From Thalassospira sp. MCCC 1A01148 (lineage in GTDB: Bacteria; Pseudomonadota; Alphaproteobacteria; Rhodospirillales; Thalassospiraceae), in the NCBI RefSeq assembly GCF_001613795.1, contig NZ_LPVZ01000012.1:496001-560000 (forward strand): DNA of 64,000 bases, given 5' to 3'. The notes beneath the pieces were generated by a model. That model searched no databases, was not told the origin of the DNA, and was given only the letters and a program-made list of their open reading frames with translations. The position numbers and the translations under genes were made by a program. Position 1 is the first letter of the stretch. Every line of letters begins with the position of its first letter. Positions 18,353 through 28,483 of the stretch are shown piece by piece.

Positions 18353-19033
18353 TTAATGAATTGACTCGCTTAGGAATTCTTCAAGCCTGCGAACATCAGG
18401 CACAATCAGACCACTATCGGCCTTCTGCACCAGTTGCCGACGTCCAAGCGTGCTCATCACCCGCGCCACAGTCTCGCGCGAGGTGCTTACGCGACTGGCG
18501 ACTTCAGAGTGCACCGGAACGGGTGACAACAACGCAGCACCGTTTTCATCACTTACATTGCGCGCACGGCGTAGAACTTCTGCGACCACGCGTTCGTTTG
18601 CGCCCAATGTGCTGACATCAACAATCCTGCGGGTGGAATTACGCACAATTCTGGCCAGTTCCCCGATGACGTTCCAGGCAACCGATGGGTGACTTTTGAC
18701 AACCTTTTCAAAATTGGCAGGGCTCAGGATGCCAACACTGGTATCGTCAACCGCGATAACACAGGCTGAGCGCGGCTCCCCGTCAATTGCAGACAACTGC
18801 CCGACACAGCCACCAGCGCCGATTTCCTCAAGCGTGATTTCACGCCCTGACAAGGAATAATTGACGATCCGGACGCGCCCCGAAAGGATCAGATAAACGT
18901 CCGAACTGTCCGACTCAGGTTCGATAATTTGCGCCCCGGCAGAAAATGTCTTTCGGTTAACGTGGCGTTCGACATCTGTTATCGCACTCTCATCGAGATC
19001 TGCGAATATGCCGACCACAGATAATTTGACCAT
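18353..19033 (-). CDS. Crp/Fnr family transcriptional regulator
   Basis: 226 residues. The N-terminal cyclic-nucleotide-binding domain carries the phosphate-binding cassette GQLSAIDGEPRSA, including the arginine and serine/alanine that contact cAMP in CRP. The C-terminal winged helix has EVASRVSTSRETVARVMSTL as recognition region. There are no N-terminal cysteines for an iron-sulfur cluster, so it is a CRP-like rather than an FNR-like sensor. The G-rich ribosome binding site GGGGGG sits two bases from the ATG. It is divergent from the alpha/beta hydrolase gene. The perfect CRP-type palindrome just downstream may be one of its own targets. Confidence 0.88.
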   Translation of the reverse strand: MVKLSVVGIFADLDESAITDVERHVNRKTFSAGAQIIEPESDSSDVYLILSGRVRIVNYSLSGREITLEEIGAGGCVGQLSAIDGEPRSACVIAVDDTSVGILSPANFEKVVKSHPSVAWNVIGELARIVRNSTRRIVDVSTLGANERVVAEVLRRARNVSDENGAALLSPVPVHSEVASRVSTSRETVARVMSTLGRRQLVQKADSGLIVPDVRRLEEFLSESIH

Positions 19034-19282
19034 ATCCCCCCAAGCTTCTCACTAAAATGTTGTTCTGTTCCGAACGACAGATCACCTGCGTCCGATCACA
19101 TCTTTTGCTGTCCCTTGGGTAATCATAAGCAAACAACCTCAGACTGACAATCATTGCCAAACCAAAGAGGCATTCATACTTGTGAATGGACAAAAACATG
19201 CTGCATGTGCGAACATACACCACGGCTTTTCAATTAAAGCGTCAGTTTGCACCCATCCCGCTTAGCGAGGAGGAGACCGGCC

Positions 19283-20119
19283 ATGAACACCGAACTGGAG
19301 ATTTTTCGCCGCAGTCCAACCGGCAAACCCAAAAGCAAGCATCCCCTTGTCTTTACTCATGGCGCCTATACCGGCGCGTGGTGCTGGAACGAACACTTCC
19401 TGACCTGGTTTGCCGAACGCGGTTTTGAGACCGTGGCTTTCTCCTTACGTGGTCATGGGGGAAGTGGTGGTCGCGAACTGCGCAGTCTTGCGTCCATTGA
19501 CGATTACGTCGAGGACCTTGAAGAGGTTGTCGAAACCCTTGGCAAGAAACCCGTCCTGATCGGGCATTCCATGGGCGGCTATATCGTTCAGAAATATCTT
19601 GAACGCCACAGTGCCGAGGCCGCAATACTGATGGCATCCGTCCCGCCCGAAGGATTGATTGCCAGCAATGCCATGATGGCGATGGCCCAGCCAGACCTTT
19701 ATTTCCAGATGTTCTGGCTGCAAGCCATCGGCCCGCACACCTTGCTGCGTGAACGACTTGGCCGTGCAATGCTTTCGCCCGATATCGCGGAAGACGAAGG
19801 TATGATCTATTTCGGGCGACTTGAAACGGAAAGTCAGCGCGCAATTGCCGACATGATGGGAGCCAACCCGATCTTTCTGTCAAAGGATGAGGTTCCGTCC
19901 ATGCTGGTGCTTGGCGCACGTGATGACGAAATCATCCAGAGCGAGCTGATCCACCACACCGCCAAACGCTATGGCGCGGATTATGCCCTGATCGAGGACA
20001 TCCACCACGCCATGATGCTTGATAAAAACTGGGAAAAAGTGGCTGAAACCATAATGGAATGGCTACAAGTCAAGCTCGTCACACAAGCGCGCAGCAAGGG
20101 TAACAAAACTGCTGCCTGA
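19283..20119 (+). CDS. Alpha/beta hydrolase
   Basis: 278 residues with the standard alpha/beta-hydrolase order: oxyanion region HGAYTGAWCW, nucleophile elbow GHSMGG, acidic residue in the LGARDDEII block, and a C-terminal His in DIHHAMML. The start ATG at 19283 has an excellent GAGGAGGAG ribosome binding site; a longer frame from 19247 would read through it. It resembles esterases and lactonases of the MenH/PcaD/AidH type; the substrate cannot be deduced. It ends at its own terminator ahead of ggt. Confidence 0.88.
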   Translation: MNTELEIFRRSPTGKPKSKHPLVFTHGAYTGAWCWNEHFLTWFAERGFETVAFSLRGHGGSGGRELRSLASIDDYVEDLEEVVETLGKKPVLIGHSMGGYIVQKYLERHSAEAAILMASVPPEGLIASNAMMAMAQPDLYFQMFWLQAIGPHTLLRERLGRAMLSPDIAEDEGMIYFGRLETESQRAIADMMGANPIFLSKDEVPSMLVLGARDDEIIQSELIHHTAKRYGADYALIEDIHHAMMLDKNWEKVAETIMEWLQVKLVTQARSKGNKTAA

Positions 20120-20150
20120 AAAACCAGCCACAGATTTTTCTGCCCATTTG

Positions 20151-20180
20151 CACCCGCATCTGCCACGATGCGGGTGTTTT
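20151..20180 (+). terminator. Rho-independent terminator between the hydrolase gene and ggt
   Basis: CACCCGCATC-TGCCAC-GATGCGGGTG followed by TTTTG. It separates the hydrolase transcript from ggt. Confidence 0.85.
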
Positions 20181-20220
20181 GTTTTACGCAAACCTTCAAG
20201 CAACCAAAGAGGTCTGGAAC

Positions 20221-22008
20221 ATGCCCCACGAAGCTTCCATCTCTGTCAAAATGATCAAGGCTGTTGCTGTGGCAGGACTATTGTCGACCTGCCTTGTCCA
20301 AGGAACTTCTGCCCAGCAAACAACAGACGCCATTGCACCCGAAGCAAGTACAACCAGCTTATCCAATCAGACACGCGGCTCCGACATCGCCAATGACTGG
20401 ATGATCAGTGCCGCCAACCCGCTTGCGGTCGAGGCTGGTGCGAATATCCTGCGTTCCGGCGGCAATGCCATTGATGCCATGGTCGCTATTCAAACCATGC
20501 TGGGTCTTGTGGAGCCGCAATCATCCGGGCTTGGGGGTGGTGCGTTTCTGGTTTACTTCGATGCGACCACTGGAAAGCTGATCACCCTTGATGGCCGCGA
20601 AACCGCCCCACTGAACGCAACACCCACACTGTTTCAGGATGAAAACGGTGAACCGCTTAAATTCTATGATGCGGTTGTTGGCGGAAGGTCGGTTAGTACA
20701 CCTGGCACCCCTGCCCTGATGAAGGCTGCGCATGAAAAATGGGGCCAACTTCCATGGAATAGCCTGTTCGATCCAGCAATCCAGACAGCGACAAAGGGAT
20801 TTGAAGTTTCACCGCGTCTTGCGGCACTCATCGCAAACGATGCCGAGAAACTGTCACGCGACCCCGAAGCCAAGGGGTATTTCTTTGACCAGGATGGCCT
20901 GCCACTTGCCGCAGGTACACTTCTTCAAAACCCGGAATATGCCAAAACCTTGCAAGACCTTGCAGCCAACGGCACCGTAAATTTCTATCAAGGCAAGATC
21001 GCGCGCGACATTGTCGACAAGGTTAAGGCGGCTGTCTGGAACCCCGGCGTGCTTTCACTTGCGGATTTCGCCACCTATCAGGTCAAGGAACGTCCGGCTG
21101 TCTGTATCGAGTATCGCAAACATGACGTGTGCGGCATGGGGCCGCCTTCTTCGGGCGCGCTGACGGTTGGACAGATACTTGGATTGCTTGAACCATATGA
21201 CATCGCAGCGATGGGCCCTCGTTCCCCACAAAGCTGGCGTTTGATTGGCGATGCATCGCGTTTGGCATTTGCTGATCGCGGCCGTTACATGGCCGATATT
21301 GACTTTGTTCCGATGCCATTGACCGGTTTGCTCGATAAAACCTATCTGACGGAACGATCCAGACTGCTTGATCGGAAGACCGCGCTTGAAACCGTCGACC
21401 CCGGCATGCCGAGCTTCAGCCACGCCATGAAATGGGCTGACGACAACGCGATTGAACTGCCAAGCACCAGTCATTTCTCGATTGTTGATATCTATGGCAA
21501 TGCGGTTTCGATGACGACCACGATTGAAAACGGATTTGGTTCACGCCTTATGGTCAACGGGTTTATGCTCAATAACGAGCTGACGGATTTCTCATTCCGT
21601 ACCCATTCCGATGGCGTACCGATTGCCAATGCTCTGGCACCGGGCAAACGGCCACGTTCATCCATGGCGCCCACCATCGTCATGAAGGACGACAAACCGC
21701 TTATTGTGACCGGCTCCCCGGGGGGATCGCGCATCATTGGTTATGTTGCGCAATCACTGATCGGCATGATTGACTGGAACATGTCCCCGCAGGAAGCCAT
21801 TAACATGCCCCATCTAGTCAACCGGTTTGGCACCTTTGACCTTGAGGCCGAAACAGATGCGGAAATGCTTGCCCCTGCCCTTGAGGACATGGGCTTCAAG
21901 ACCAGCATTCGCGACCTTAATTCCGGAATTCACACCATTATGGTGACACAAGACGGCTTGATTGGCGGGGCCGACCCCCGCCGCGAAGGCATTGTTATCG
22001 GTCAGTAA
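20221..22008 (+). CDS. ggt: Gamma-glutamyltransferase
   Basis: 595 residues with an N-terminal signal peptide (hydrophobic AVAVAGLLSTCLVQG, likely cut after TSAQ), so periplasmic. It hydrolyses or transfers the gamma-glutamyl group of glutathione and related peptides. The protein matures by self-cleavage before a threonine, here in STSHFSIVD, and the small subunit holds SMTTTIENGFGSRL and the GSPGGSRI oxyanion region; the large subunit starts ANPLAVEAGANILRSGGNAIDA. Length is normal. An ATG at 20221 with AGAGG upstream is preferred over an in-frame TTG at 20179. A terminator follows, and the gene is convergent with the HAD gene. Confidence 0.94.
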   Translation: MPHEASISVKMIKAVAVAGLLSTCLVQGTSAQQTTDAIAPEASTTSLSNQTRGSDIANDWMISAANPLAVEAGANILRSGGNAIDAMVAIQTMLGLVEPQSSGLGGGAFLVYFDATTGKLITLDGRETAPLNATPTLFQDENGEPLKFYDAVVGGRSVSTPGTPALMKAAHEKWGQLPWNSLFDPAIQTATKGFEVSPRLAALIANDAEKLSRDPEAKGYFFDQDGLPLAAGTLLQNPEYAKTLQDLAANGTVNFYQGKIARDIVDKVKAAVWNPGVLSLADFATYQVKERPAVCIEYRKHDVCGMGPPSSGALTVGQILGLLEPYDIAAMGPRSPQSWRLIGDASRLAFADRGRYMADIDFVPMPLTGLLDKTYLTERSRLLDRKTALETVDPGMPSFSHAMKWADDNAIELPSTSHFSIVDIYGNAVSMTTTIENGFGSRLMVNGFMLNNELTDFSFRTHSDGVPIANALAPGKRPRSSMAPTIVMKDDKPLIVTGSPGGSRIIGYVAQSLIGMIDWNMSPQEAINMPHLVNRFGTFDLEAETDAEMLAPALEDMGFKTSIRDLNSGIHTIMVTQDGLIGGADPRREGIVIGQ

Positions 22009-22018
22009 GGATCCCGTA

Positions 22019-22056
22019 AAAAGGGCAGCGCCTTTGCGGTGCTGCCCTTGTTTTCA
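22019..22056. terminator. Terminator between ggt and the HAD gene
   Basis: AAGGGCAGC ... GCTGCCCTT stem with a T-rich right side and A-rich left side, suited to stop both convergent transcripts. Confidence 0.75.
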
Positions 22057-22076
22057 GATCACCTGCCTAGGTACTT

Positions 22077-22751
22077 TCACCAGACCAACACCCAGTCTTC
22101 CAGCAGGCGATAGAGATCGTTGTGATCGGTTGCAATATGATGCGCGCCTGCATCAAGCAGATATTCAGCGGGCGTAATGTCCACAAGACCGACAGTCGTC
22201 GCCCCGGATGCAACGCCCGCCCGTACACCATTCTGGCTGTCATCCACGACGATACAGTCGCTGATATCCACACCGATCTTTTCTGCTGCCAGCAAGAACA
22301 CGTCTGGATGCGGTTTGGCGTTGGCAACATCATGGGCAGAGCATACCCGCCCCGCAAAGCGGTCTTTCAACCCCACCTTTCCAAGCGACACTTCCATCTT
22401 TGCATGCGGGCCATTGCTTCCGATTGCCATCGGAATGTTATTTTGGTCAAGCAGATCAAGCACCGGGTCAAGATGCGGGAACGGTTTCAGATCATTGCGA
22501 AACGCAACAAATGTCCGCTCATAACATTCAGCAAGCCAGTCGTCGGGCAATGTCACCCCGAACATCGTTTCCATCTTTGGCGGCACCATGGCCAATGTCC
22601 CGCCAATGAAAAGGTCATGTGTTTTGGCCATATTCATGTCGCAGCCATAATCACAGAGCTGTTCGGTCAACACCCGGCATGCCAATGTCTCGGTATCAAC
22701 CAACACACCATCACAATCAAAAATCACGCCACGAACGACAGGCTTGTCCAT
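22077..22751 (-). CDS. HAD superfamily phosphatase, phosphoglycolate phosphatase-like
   Basis: 224 residues. Motif I FDCDGVLVDTE near residue 10-20 contains the nucleophilic and acid/base aspartates; motif II is IGSNGPHAK; motif III/IV is KPHPDVFLLAAEKIG with VVDDSQNGVRAG. This is the beta-phosphoglucomutase/phosphoglycolate phosphatase subfamily with a helical cap. The ATG at 22751 follows AAGGGGA and was preferred over an ATG six codons earlier. The upstream ArsC-like gene ends 14 bases before this start, so the two are probably co-transcribed. The substrate is not predictable. Confidence 0.88.
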   Translation of the reverse strand: MDKPVVRGVIFDCDGVLVDTETLACRVLTEQLCDYGCDMNMAKTHDLFIGGTLAMVPPKMETMFGVTLPDDWLAECYERTFVAFRNDLKPFPHLDPVLDLLDQNNIPMAIGSNGPHAKMEVSLGKVGLKDRFAGRVCSAHDVANAKPHPDVFLLAAEKIGVDISDCIVVDDSQNGVRAGVASGATTVGLVDITPAEYLLDAGAHHIATDHNDLYRLLEDWVLVW

Positions 22752-22765
22752 AGGTTTTCCCCTTA

Positions 22766-23116
22766 TCAACCGGCCAGTTCCGTCCAGCGTGCCTCATCAT
22801 AAGACACTGTGCGGGTAGATCCGAAATCGACAACCGGGCGCTTGATTACAGTCGGGTTGGCAGCAAGGATTGTGGCAGCCGCAGCACCGCCCTGATCAAG
22901 CGTTGCCTTGTCGTCATCGCTTAAGTTGCGATAGCTCGGCCCGCGCTTATTGATCAAAACCTTGCCACCGACTTCATCAAGCCAACCTTCGATAGTCTTG
23001 GCAACAATACCGTCAGCACGGAAATCATGGAGCTTGTTTTCAATGCCCTTTGCATCAAACCATTTCAGGGTTTTGCGGACAGTATCGCAGTTCTTGATGC
23101 CGTAAATCGTAACCAT
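22766..23116 (-). CDS. ArsC/Spx family (YffB-like) protein
   Basis: 116 residues with a thioredoxin-like fold. It starts MVTIYGIKNCDTVRKTLKW, the family opening with a single cysteine (Cys10), and keeps the arginine of IKRPVVDFG that in arsenate reductase binds the oxyanion. Its size and the NCDTVRK form match the YffB branch, which is probably a glutathione-dependent thiol reductase and not a true arsenate reductase. No arsenic genes are nearby. It is the first gene of a two-gene unit with the HAD phosphatase. Confidence 0.87.
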   Translation of the reverse strand: MVTIYGIKNCDTVRKTLKWFDAKGIENKLHDFRADGIVAKTIEGWLDEVGGKVLINKRGPSYRNLSDDDKATLDQGGAAAATILAANPTVIKRPVVDFGSTRTVSYDEARWTELAG

Positions 23117-23260
23117 ATCAATTCCTGTGCTTTAATATCTTCGGGATGCAGCCATGCATCACGCAATCGGTTTTGACCCTAAATCCCGGAACCTATATAA
23201 AGACCGCGCTTGGAATACAGCAACCCTCTTCACCCCGCTTTGATGAAAAACGGTAGGCAT

Positions 23261-24256
23261 ATGACTGTTAATCGGCGTATTTCCGTCGCCCCGATGATGG
23301 ATTGGACGGACCGGCATGATCGCTATTTCCTGCGGCAGATCAGTCGTCATACGTTGCTTTATACCGAAATGGTCACAACCGGCGCCATCCTGCATGGCCG
23401 GGTAGACCGGCATCTGCGTTATAACAATGTCGAACATCCGGTTGCACTTCAGCTTGGCGGTAGCGATCCGGATGATCTGGCTCGTGCGTGTGAGATCGCC
23501 AATGAGTATGCCTATGACGAAATCAATCTGAATTGCGGTTGCCCGTCTGATCGCGTCCAGAACGGCGCATTTGGCGCCTGTCTGATGGCGACACCCGATA
23601 TTGTTGCAAACTGCGTGAAATCGATGATCTCGGCCAGTGACGCGCCGGTTACGGTCAAGAACCGCATTGGCATCGATGATCAGGAAGATTACCCGTCGCT
23701 CAAACGCTTTACCGAAACGGTTGCCGAGGCCGGCTGCAAGACCTTTATCGTTCATGCCCGCAAGGCGTGGCTCAAGGGGCTGTCTCCGAAGGAAAACCGT
23801 GAGGTACCGCCGCTTAAATACGAATTGGTCTATCAGCTCAAACAGGAATTCCCCGAACTGGAAATCCTGATCAATGGCGGTATCAAGACGCTTGATGACA
23901 CAGAAGAACATCTGAAGCAGGTAGACGGTGTCATGATCGGGCGCGAAGCCTATCAAAACCCGTATATTCTGGCCGATGTGGATCGACGTTTTTACGGCGA
24001 CGACGCCAAGGCACCAACCCGCCACCAGGTGGTTGAAGCCATGCTGCCCTATATCGAAGAGCACCTGAAAGAGGAACATGGCACCATTGGCCATGTTACG
24101 CGGCACATGCTGGGCCTTTTCCAGCAAATGCGTGGGGCAAAACAATGGCGTCGCTACCTTAGCGAAAATGCCCATCGCAAAGGGGCTGGTACCGACGTCG
24201 TGCGCGAAGCCCTGTCCCTTGTCCCCGAACAGGATGACGAGGTCCTGTCTGCATGA
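23261..24256 (+). CDS. dusA: tRNA-dihydrouridine(20/20a) synthase DusA
   Basis: 331 residues from this start. A flavin-dependent enzyme that reduces uridine 20/20a in the D-loop of tRNA. It opens [19 protein letters not shown]; the catalytic cysteine lies in [22 protein letters not shown], and the flavin-binding [16 protein letters not shown] and ILINGGI are intact; these are specific to DusA rather than DusB/C. ATG at 23261 follows GGTAGG; another in-frame ATG at 23243 is possible. The stop overlaps the start of mnmC by four bases, so two tRNA modification enzymes are translationally coupled. Confidence 0.93.
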   Translation: MTVNRRISVAPMMDWTDRHDRYFLRQISRHTLLYTEMVTTGAILHGRVDRHLRYNNVEHPVALQLGGSDPDDLARACEIANEYAYDEINLNCGCPSDRVQNGAFGACLMATPDIVANCVKSMISASDAPVTVKNRIGIDDQEDYPSLKRFTETVAEAGCKTFIVHARKAWLKGLSPKENREVPPLKYELVYQLKQEFPELEILINGGIKTLDDTEEHLKQVDGVMIGREAYQNPYILADVDRRFYGDDAKAPTRHQVVEAMLPYIEEHLKEEHGTIGHVTRHMLGLFQQMRGAKQWRRYLSENAHRKGAGTDVVREALSLVPEQDDEVLSA

Positions 24257-26286
24257 CCGCAGATCAAAATGCCGACGAAAAAGATCAAAAGGCCGGTGAC
24301 ATCACTTGGCGTGATGGTGACGTACCCTACTCCCCGCATTTTGGTGACATCTATTTCAACCCCAAGGACGGGCTGGCGGAAACGCGCTATGTGTTTCTGG
24401 GGGGCAACAACCTGCCCAATGCTTGGCAGCACCGGGAAAACTTCACGATTGGCGAGACCGGCTTTGGCACGGGGCTTAACTTCCTGGCTGCATGGCAATG
24501 CTGGGATAGCGATGCCAATCGCTCCAAACGCCTGCATTTCGTTTCGGTCGAGAAATACACGCTTACCCGCAATGACATGATCCGCGCCCATCAGAGCTGG
24601 CCAGAACTGTCGCAATACTCCAAAAAGCTTGCCGATATCTGGCCCCATGAGACCATGCTACCGGGCGTGCATCGGTTTTCCCTGGCGGATGGTGCGATCA
24701 GCCTCACCCTTCTGATCGGCGATGCGATTGAATGCTGGTCGGGATATGACGGCAAAATTGATTGCTGGTTTCTTGATGGTTTTGCGCCGTCGCGCAATCC
24801 CGAGATGTGGCATCCAGACTTATTTGCAGCGCTTGCCAGTGCCTCTTGCCCAACTGGCGCAAGCCTCGCGACTTTTACTGCAGCGCGCATCGCGCGCGAC
24901 GGACTGGAAAGTGCTGGCTTTGAAATCAACAAGCGCAAAGGATTTGGCTATAAGCGCGACATGATCACGGCGACGCTTTCTGCGTTTGAAGAAGCTGACA
25001 ATAAACCGCCAGTATTCGAGATCGCAGATGATCCATGGTTCAATCTGCCAACGCCCGAAAATGCAAAAGCGGTGGCCATCATCGGTGGTGGCCTTGCCGG
25101 TGCATCTTGCGCCGATGCCTTAAACGCACGCGGATGTGCCGTGACGCTTTTCGAGAAGGCCGATCAACTGGCGAATGCCGCATCGGGCAATCCAATTGGC
25201 ATGCTGGAGCCCTATCTGACCGTTGATGACGCAATCATGGGTCGATTTTATGAGGCAGGCTATCGTTTCAGCCATCGCAAGATCAAAAGGCTTGCCGATC
25301 AGGGACAGGTAGAAGCCGAATTTTGCGGCGTGATTGATCTTGCCACCAACGCACGTAAACACGAACGGCTGGATGGTTTGATTGCCCGTCTTGGTGACAA
25401 AACTGATCTTGTTGAGGCGCTTGATGCAAACCAGGCGTCAGAGCGGTTTGGCCTGGCCTTGCCGTTCGGTGGCGTGTTCTATCCATCGGCGGGATGGGTC
25501 AATCCGCCGTCTGTCGTTCAGGCGTTTGCAAGCGGTATAGACATTCACCTATCGAGGACAATCATACGCATCCGTGATTGCGATAAAGGCAAATGCCTGA
25601 CAGACGAGAACGGCAATGAATACGGTCCGTTTGACGCCGTTATCATTGCTGGCGCATTGGAGACCCTGACGCTGGATCAGACAAGCTGGCTTTCCAGTCA
25701 TCTTAACCCCGTGCGAGGCCAAATCAGTTACCTGCCAGCAGAGCTTGTCGCAAAAACCGGCGAGCACGCCCGGATTAAATGTGTCCTGAGTCATAAGGGA
25801 TACATTACGCCCGCCAGAAACGGCGTTCACGTGTTTGGCGCAACTTTCGGCCGCGATGATGCCCGGATTGATCTGCGCGATGATGATCACGATTTTAACG
25901 TCAAACAACTTGCCAAGGTCCTGCCCGATATCGCAGCAAATTTGTCGGCGACGAAGTTAGACGGGCGTGCATCCTTGCGGACCACAACCGCCGATCATTT
26001 GCCCCTGATCGGCCCTGCGCCGGATTTCGATGCCTATCTGGCCTCCTATGGCGATATAGACAAAGGCAAAAAAGGCGCCCGATATCCGGATGCGCCCTAC
26101 CACAAAGACGTGTATATCTGTACCGGCTTCGGGGCGCGCGGCTTGATCGGTGCCCCACTTGCCGCCGAGATTATTGCCAGTGAGATTTGCGATATGCCCC
26201 TGCCTCTGGAAAAGGTGCTGATAGATGCCATCCACCCTGCGCGTTTCATCATTCGCGGCCTCAAACGACGGCAAATCACGGTATGA
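24253..26286 (+). CDS. mnmC: Bifunctional tRNA wobble-uridine modification protein MnmC
   Basis: 677 residues in two domains. The N-terminal half is a SAM methyltransferase with the motif [12 protein letters not shown] and the [14 protein letters not shown] block; the C-terminal half is a FAD-dependent oxidoreductase with the dinucleotide motif [15 protein letters not shown] near residue 275. Together they convert the cmnm5 group on U34 of some tRNAs to mnm5. Fusion and order match E. coli MnmC. It overlaps dusA upstream and the MFS gene downstream by four bases each (ATGA), so the three are one translationally coupled unit. Confidence 0.93.
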   Translation: MTADQNADEKDQKAGDITWRDGDVPYSPHFGDIYFNPKDGLAETRYVFLGGNNLPNAWQHRENFTIGETGFGTGLNFLAAWQCWDSDANRSKRLHFVSVEKYTLTRNDMIRAHQSWPELSQYSKKLADIWPHETMLPGVHRFSLADGAISLTLLIGDAIECWSGYDGKIDCWFLDGFAPSRNPEMWHPDLFAALASASCPTGASLATFTAARIARDGLESAGFEINKRKGFGYKRDMITATLSAFEEADNKPPVFEIADDPWFNLPTPENAKAVAIIGGGLAGASCADALNARGCAVTLFEKADQLANAASGNPIGMLEPYLTVDDAIMGRFYEAGYRFSHRKIKRLADQGQVEAEFCGVIDLATNARKHERLDGLIARLGDKTDLVEALDANQASERFGLALPFGGVFYPSAGWVNPPSVVQAFASGIDIHLSRTIIRIRDCDKGKCLTDENGNEYGPFDAVIIAGALETLTLDQTSWLSSHLNPVRGQISYLPAELVAKTGEHARIKCVLSHKGYITPARNGVHVFGATFGRDDARIDLRDDDHDFNVKQLAKVLPDIAANLSATKLDGRASLRTTTADHLPLIGPAPDFDAYLASYGDIDKGKKGARYPDAPYHKDVYICTGFGARGLIGAPLAAEIIASEICDMPLPLEKVLIDAIHPARFIIRGLKRRQITV

Positions 26287-27500
26287 AAACACCAAGCGCC
26301 GCCGCGGCCTCAACGCCAAGACCAGACAAAGACCCTGATCGCATGAAAACGGCGACCGTACTGGCGCTGTTCTTTTCCGGCCTGTTTCTGATTCAAGGGG
26401 TATTTCTGCCATATTGGCCGGTTTGGCTGAAATCACAGGGTTTGTCGGCGGCCGAAATTGGTATTTTGCTGTCGTTGCCCAACTGGGTACGCGTCTTTGC
26501 CGATCCTTTGATTGCCCAGCGCGCTGACCGTACCGGCAACCGCAAAACGCCTATGCTATGGCTTGCGGGCATCTATGTGATCTCCATTTTGGCCTTTCCG
26601 CTCTCAAGCGACTTCTGGTGGCTTGCAGCCCTTTCAGTGGTTATCGGCTTTACGTTCTCCCCGCTTTTGCCCCTTGGCACCACAATTACGGTGCATGAAT
26701 GCAAGGCGCGTGAGCTTGATTACGGACGGGTACGGCTTTGGGGATCGCTTGCCTTTATTCTGGCCTCCTATGGCGCAGGCTGGGTTCTTGACAGCACATC
26801 GACGGAATGGATCGTCTGGATGCTGTTCGTTGCCGGAATTGTGAATTTTGCCATCACAACCCGCATGCCTGATCCGCAAACGGACCGCCCGTTGCGGTCT
26901 GGGTCATCCCTGATTTATCTCCTGCGCAAACCGGTTTTCCTGATCTATCTGGCCTGCATCGGCTTTGCCCAAGGGGCACACGGCACCTATTACGCATTTG
27001 CGTCTGTCCACTGGGAATCGGTTGGTTTTTCCCATGAAATGATCGGTATTTTCTGGTCGATTGGTGTGATTGCGGAAATCGTTCTGTTTGCGGTCGCCGG
27101 ACGCTTTGTCCGCGGTCGCCACCCGGGCATATTGTTTGCGCTGGGTGCCGCTTCAGGGATTTTGCGATGGATTGTACTGGGCACAAGCGACAATCTATGG
27201 TTGATTATTCTTGTCCAGCCTCTTCACGCCATGACTTTCGGGATCACGCATTTGGCAGCTGTCAGCTTTATCGCCCGCGCCATACCGCAACAACTTGCGA
27301 CGTCGGCGCAAAGCCTAATGGCCACCTTGTCGATGGGTGTGTTCCTTGGCAGCAGCATCTGGGTTTCCGGACCGCTTTATGAACAGTTTGGGTCGCAGGT
27401 TTATTACCTGATGGCGGCTTTCTCTGCGATTGCATTTGGCTTTGCTATATGGCTATTGCAAAGCTGGCGCGGCGAGGATCAGACCTTTTGCGACGATTGA
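26283..27500 (+). CDS. MFS transporter, HcaT-like (phenylpropionate/nucleoside permease type)
   Basis: 405 residues with twelve predicted transmembrane helices. The N-terminal GLFLIQGVFLPYWPVWLKSQGLSAAEIG and the loop ADRTGNRK are typical of the MFS_1-like branch containing E. coli HcaT and LacY-like nucleoside/phenylpropionate permeases. I chose the ATG at 26283, which overlaps the mnmC stop; an alternative ATG at 26343 would trim a polar N-terminal tail. Co-translation with two tRNA modification genes is curious; no link between the functions is known to me. Confidence 0.85.
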   Translation: MKTPSAAAASTPRPDKDPDRMKTATVLALFFSGLFLIQGVFLPYWPVWLKSQGLSAAEIGILLSLPNWVRVFADPLIAQRADRTGNRKTPMLWLAGIYVISILAFPLSSDFWWLAALSVVIGFTFSPLLPLGTTITVHECKARELDYGRVRLWGSLAFILASYGAGWVLDSTSTEWIVWMLFVAGIVNFAITTRMPDPQTDRPLRSGSSLIYLLRKPVFLIYLACIGFAQGAHGTYYAFASVHWESVGFSHEMIGIFWSIGVIAEIVLFAVAGRFVRGRHPGILFALGAASGILRWIVLGTSDNLWLIILVQPLHAMTFGITHLAAVSFIARAIPQQLATSAQSLMATLSMGVFLGSSIWVSGPLYEQFGSQVYYLMAAFSAIAFGFAIWLLQSWRGEDQTFCDD

Positions 27501-27555
27501 AACCAGCCAATAAGAAACGACTGAACGCCACATTGAATTCAAAGGGGCCTTTGCA

Positions 27556-28413
27556 ATGACCTCCATGCCGTTCTCTCGCAGAATGCGTCGCTGGAAACTG
27601 GGTTTGAAGACCCTGTTTGGCAACGCGCCAGCAGGCTATTTCATTCCATACCGCTACGCCAATGAGACAGGCAAGGCCGTTGGACGCCCTACCTACCCGG
27701 CAATTGAAAACATGATGGACGGCGCGGCCCCCACCATGAAAGCATGGCTTACAAAGGCTGCACAGTATCATGATGCATTTGCGAGTTTCGGCAACGCCAC
27801 CCCGCCCAACCCGCGCTGGCAGCAAAGTTGGTTTCCGCGCCTTGACGGCATGATGGCATATGTCTTTACGCGTGAATTTCGCCCTGATCGCATCATTGAA
27901 ATCGGATCTGGTCATTCAACCAGATTCTATTACCGCGCGATCAAAGACGGCGAACTTGAAACATCATTTCACGCCATCGACCCGGCACCACGTGCCGATA
28001 TCGCAAAGCTGCCAATCACGGTCGAGCGCACCATCGTCCAGAAGGCCGATCCGAAGGTGTTCGATACGCTGACAGGCGCAGACATCTTGTCCATCGACTC
28101 AAGCCATATTCTGATGCCCGGAACGGACGTTGACCTGCTTTTCTCATCGGTCATCCCGGCCCTGCCAAGCGGGGCGATCATTCATATCCACGACATCACC
28201 CTGCCTGATGACTACCCGGAAATCTGGCAATGGCGCGGATATAACGAACAACAGGGGGTCGCGGCCCTTCTGGCCGGCGGCGGGTTTGAAATCATGTGGT
28301 CAAGCGCATATGCCACGACCCGCATGCGTGACGAGGTTGATCACTCCATAGCCAACGGCATCCACCTTCCCGAAGGCGCGCATGAAACAAGTCTTTGGCT
28401 GCGCAAGCGCTAG
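27556..28413 (+). CDS. Class I SAM-dependent methyltransferase-like protein
   Basis: 285 residues. The middle contains a Rossmann-type motif I, RIIEIGSGHSTRFYYRAI, followed by an acidic loop (HAIDPAPR) and motif-like segments ILSIDSSHIL and GAIIHIHDI, the pattern of the methyltransferase family 24 group often found with glycosyltransferases. The target cannot be predicted. AGGGG eight bases ahead of the ATG supports the start. It follows the MFS gene by 55 bases and may be the last gene of the dusA unit. A strong terminator comes just downstream. Confidence 0.78.
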   Translation: MTSMPFSRRMRRWKLGLKTLFGNAPAGYFIPYRYANETGKAVGRPTYPAIENMMDGAAPTMKAWLTKAAQYHDAFASFGNATPPNPRWQQSWFPRLDGMMAYVFTREFRPDRIIEIGSGHSTRFYYRAIKDGELETSFHAIDPAPRADIAKLPITVERTIVQKADPKVFDTLTGADILSIDSSHILMPGTDVDLLFSSVIPALPSGAIIHIHDITLPDDYPEIWQWRGYNEQQGVAALLAGGGFEIMWSSAYATTRMRDEVDHSIANGIHLPEGAHETSLWLRKR

Positions 28414-28431
28414 ATAACCTCGCTCAGAACA

Positions 28432-28462
28432 GCAAAAGGCAGCCTACGCGGCTGCCTTTTGC
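28432..28462. terminator. Bidirectional terminator closing the long minus-strand operon
   Basis: GCAAAAGGCAGCC-TACGC-GGCTGCCTTTTGC: a 13-base perfect stem with A/T tracts in both arms. It can terminate both the methyltransferase transcript and the convergent eleven-gene glycan/ABC transporter unit, whose last stop codon is 22 bases away. Confidence 0.92.
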
Positions 28463-28483
28463 ATGTGTGATGGTTATCGTGTG

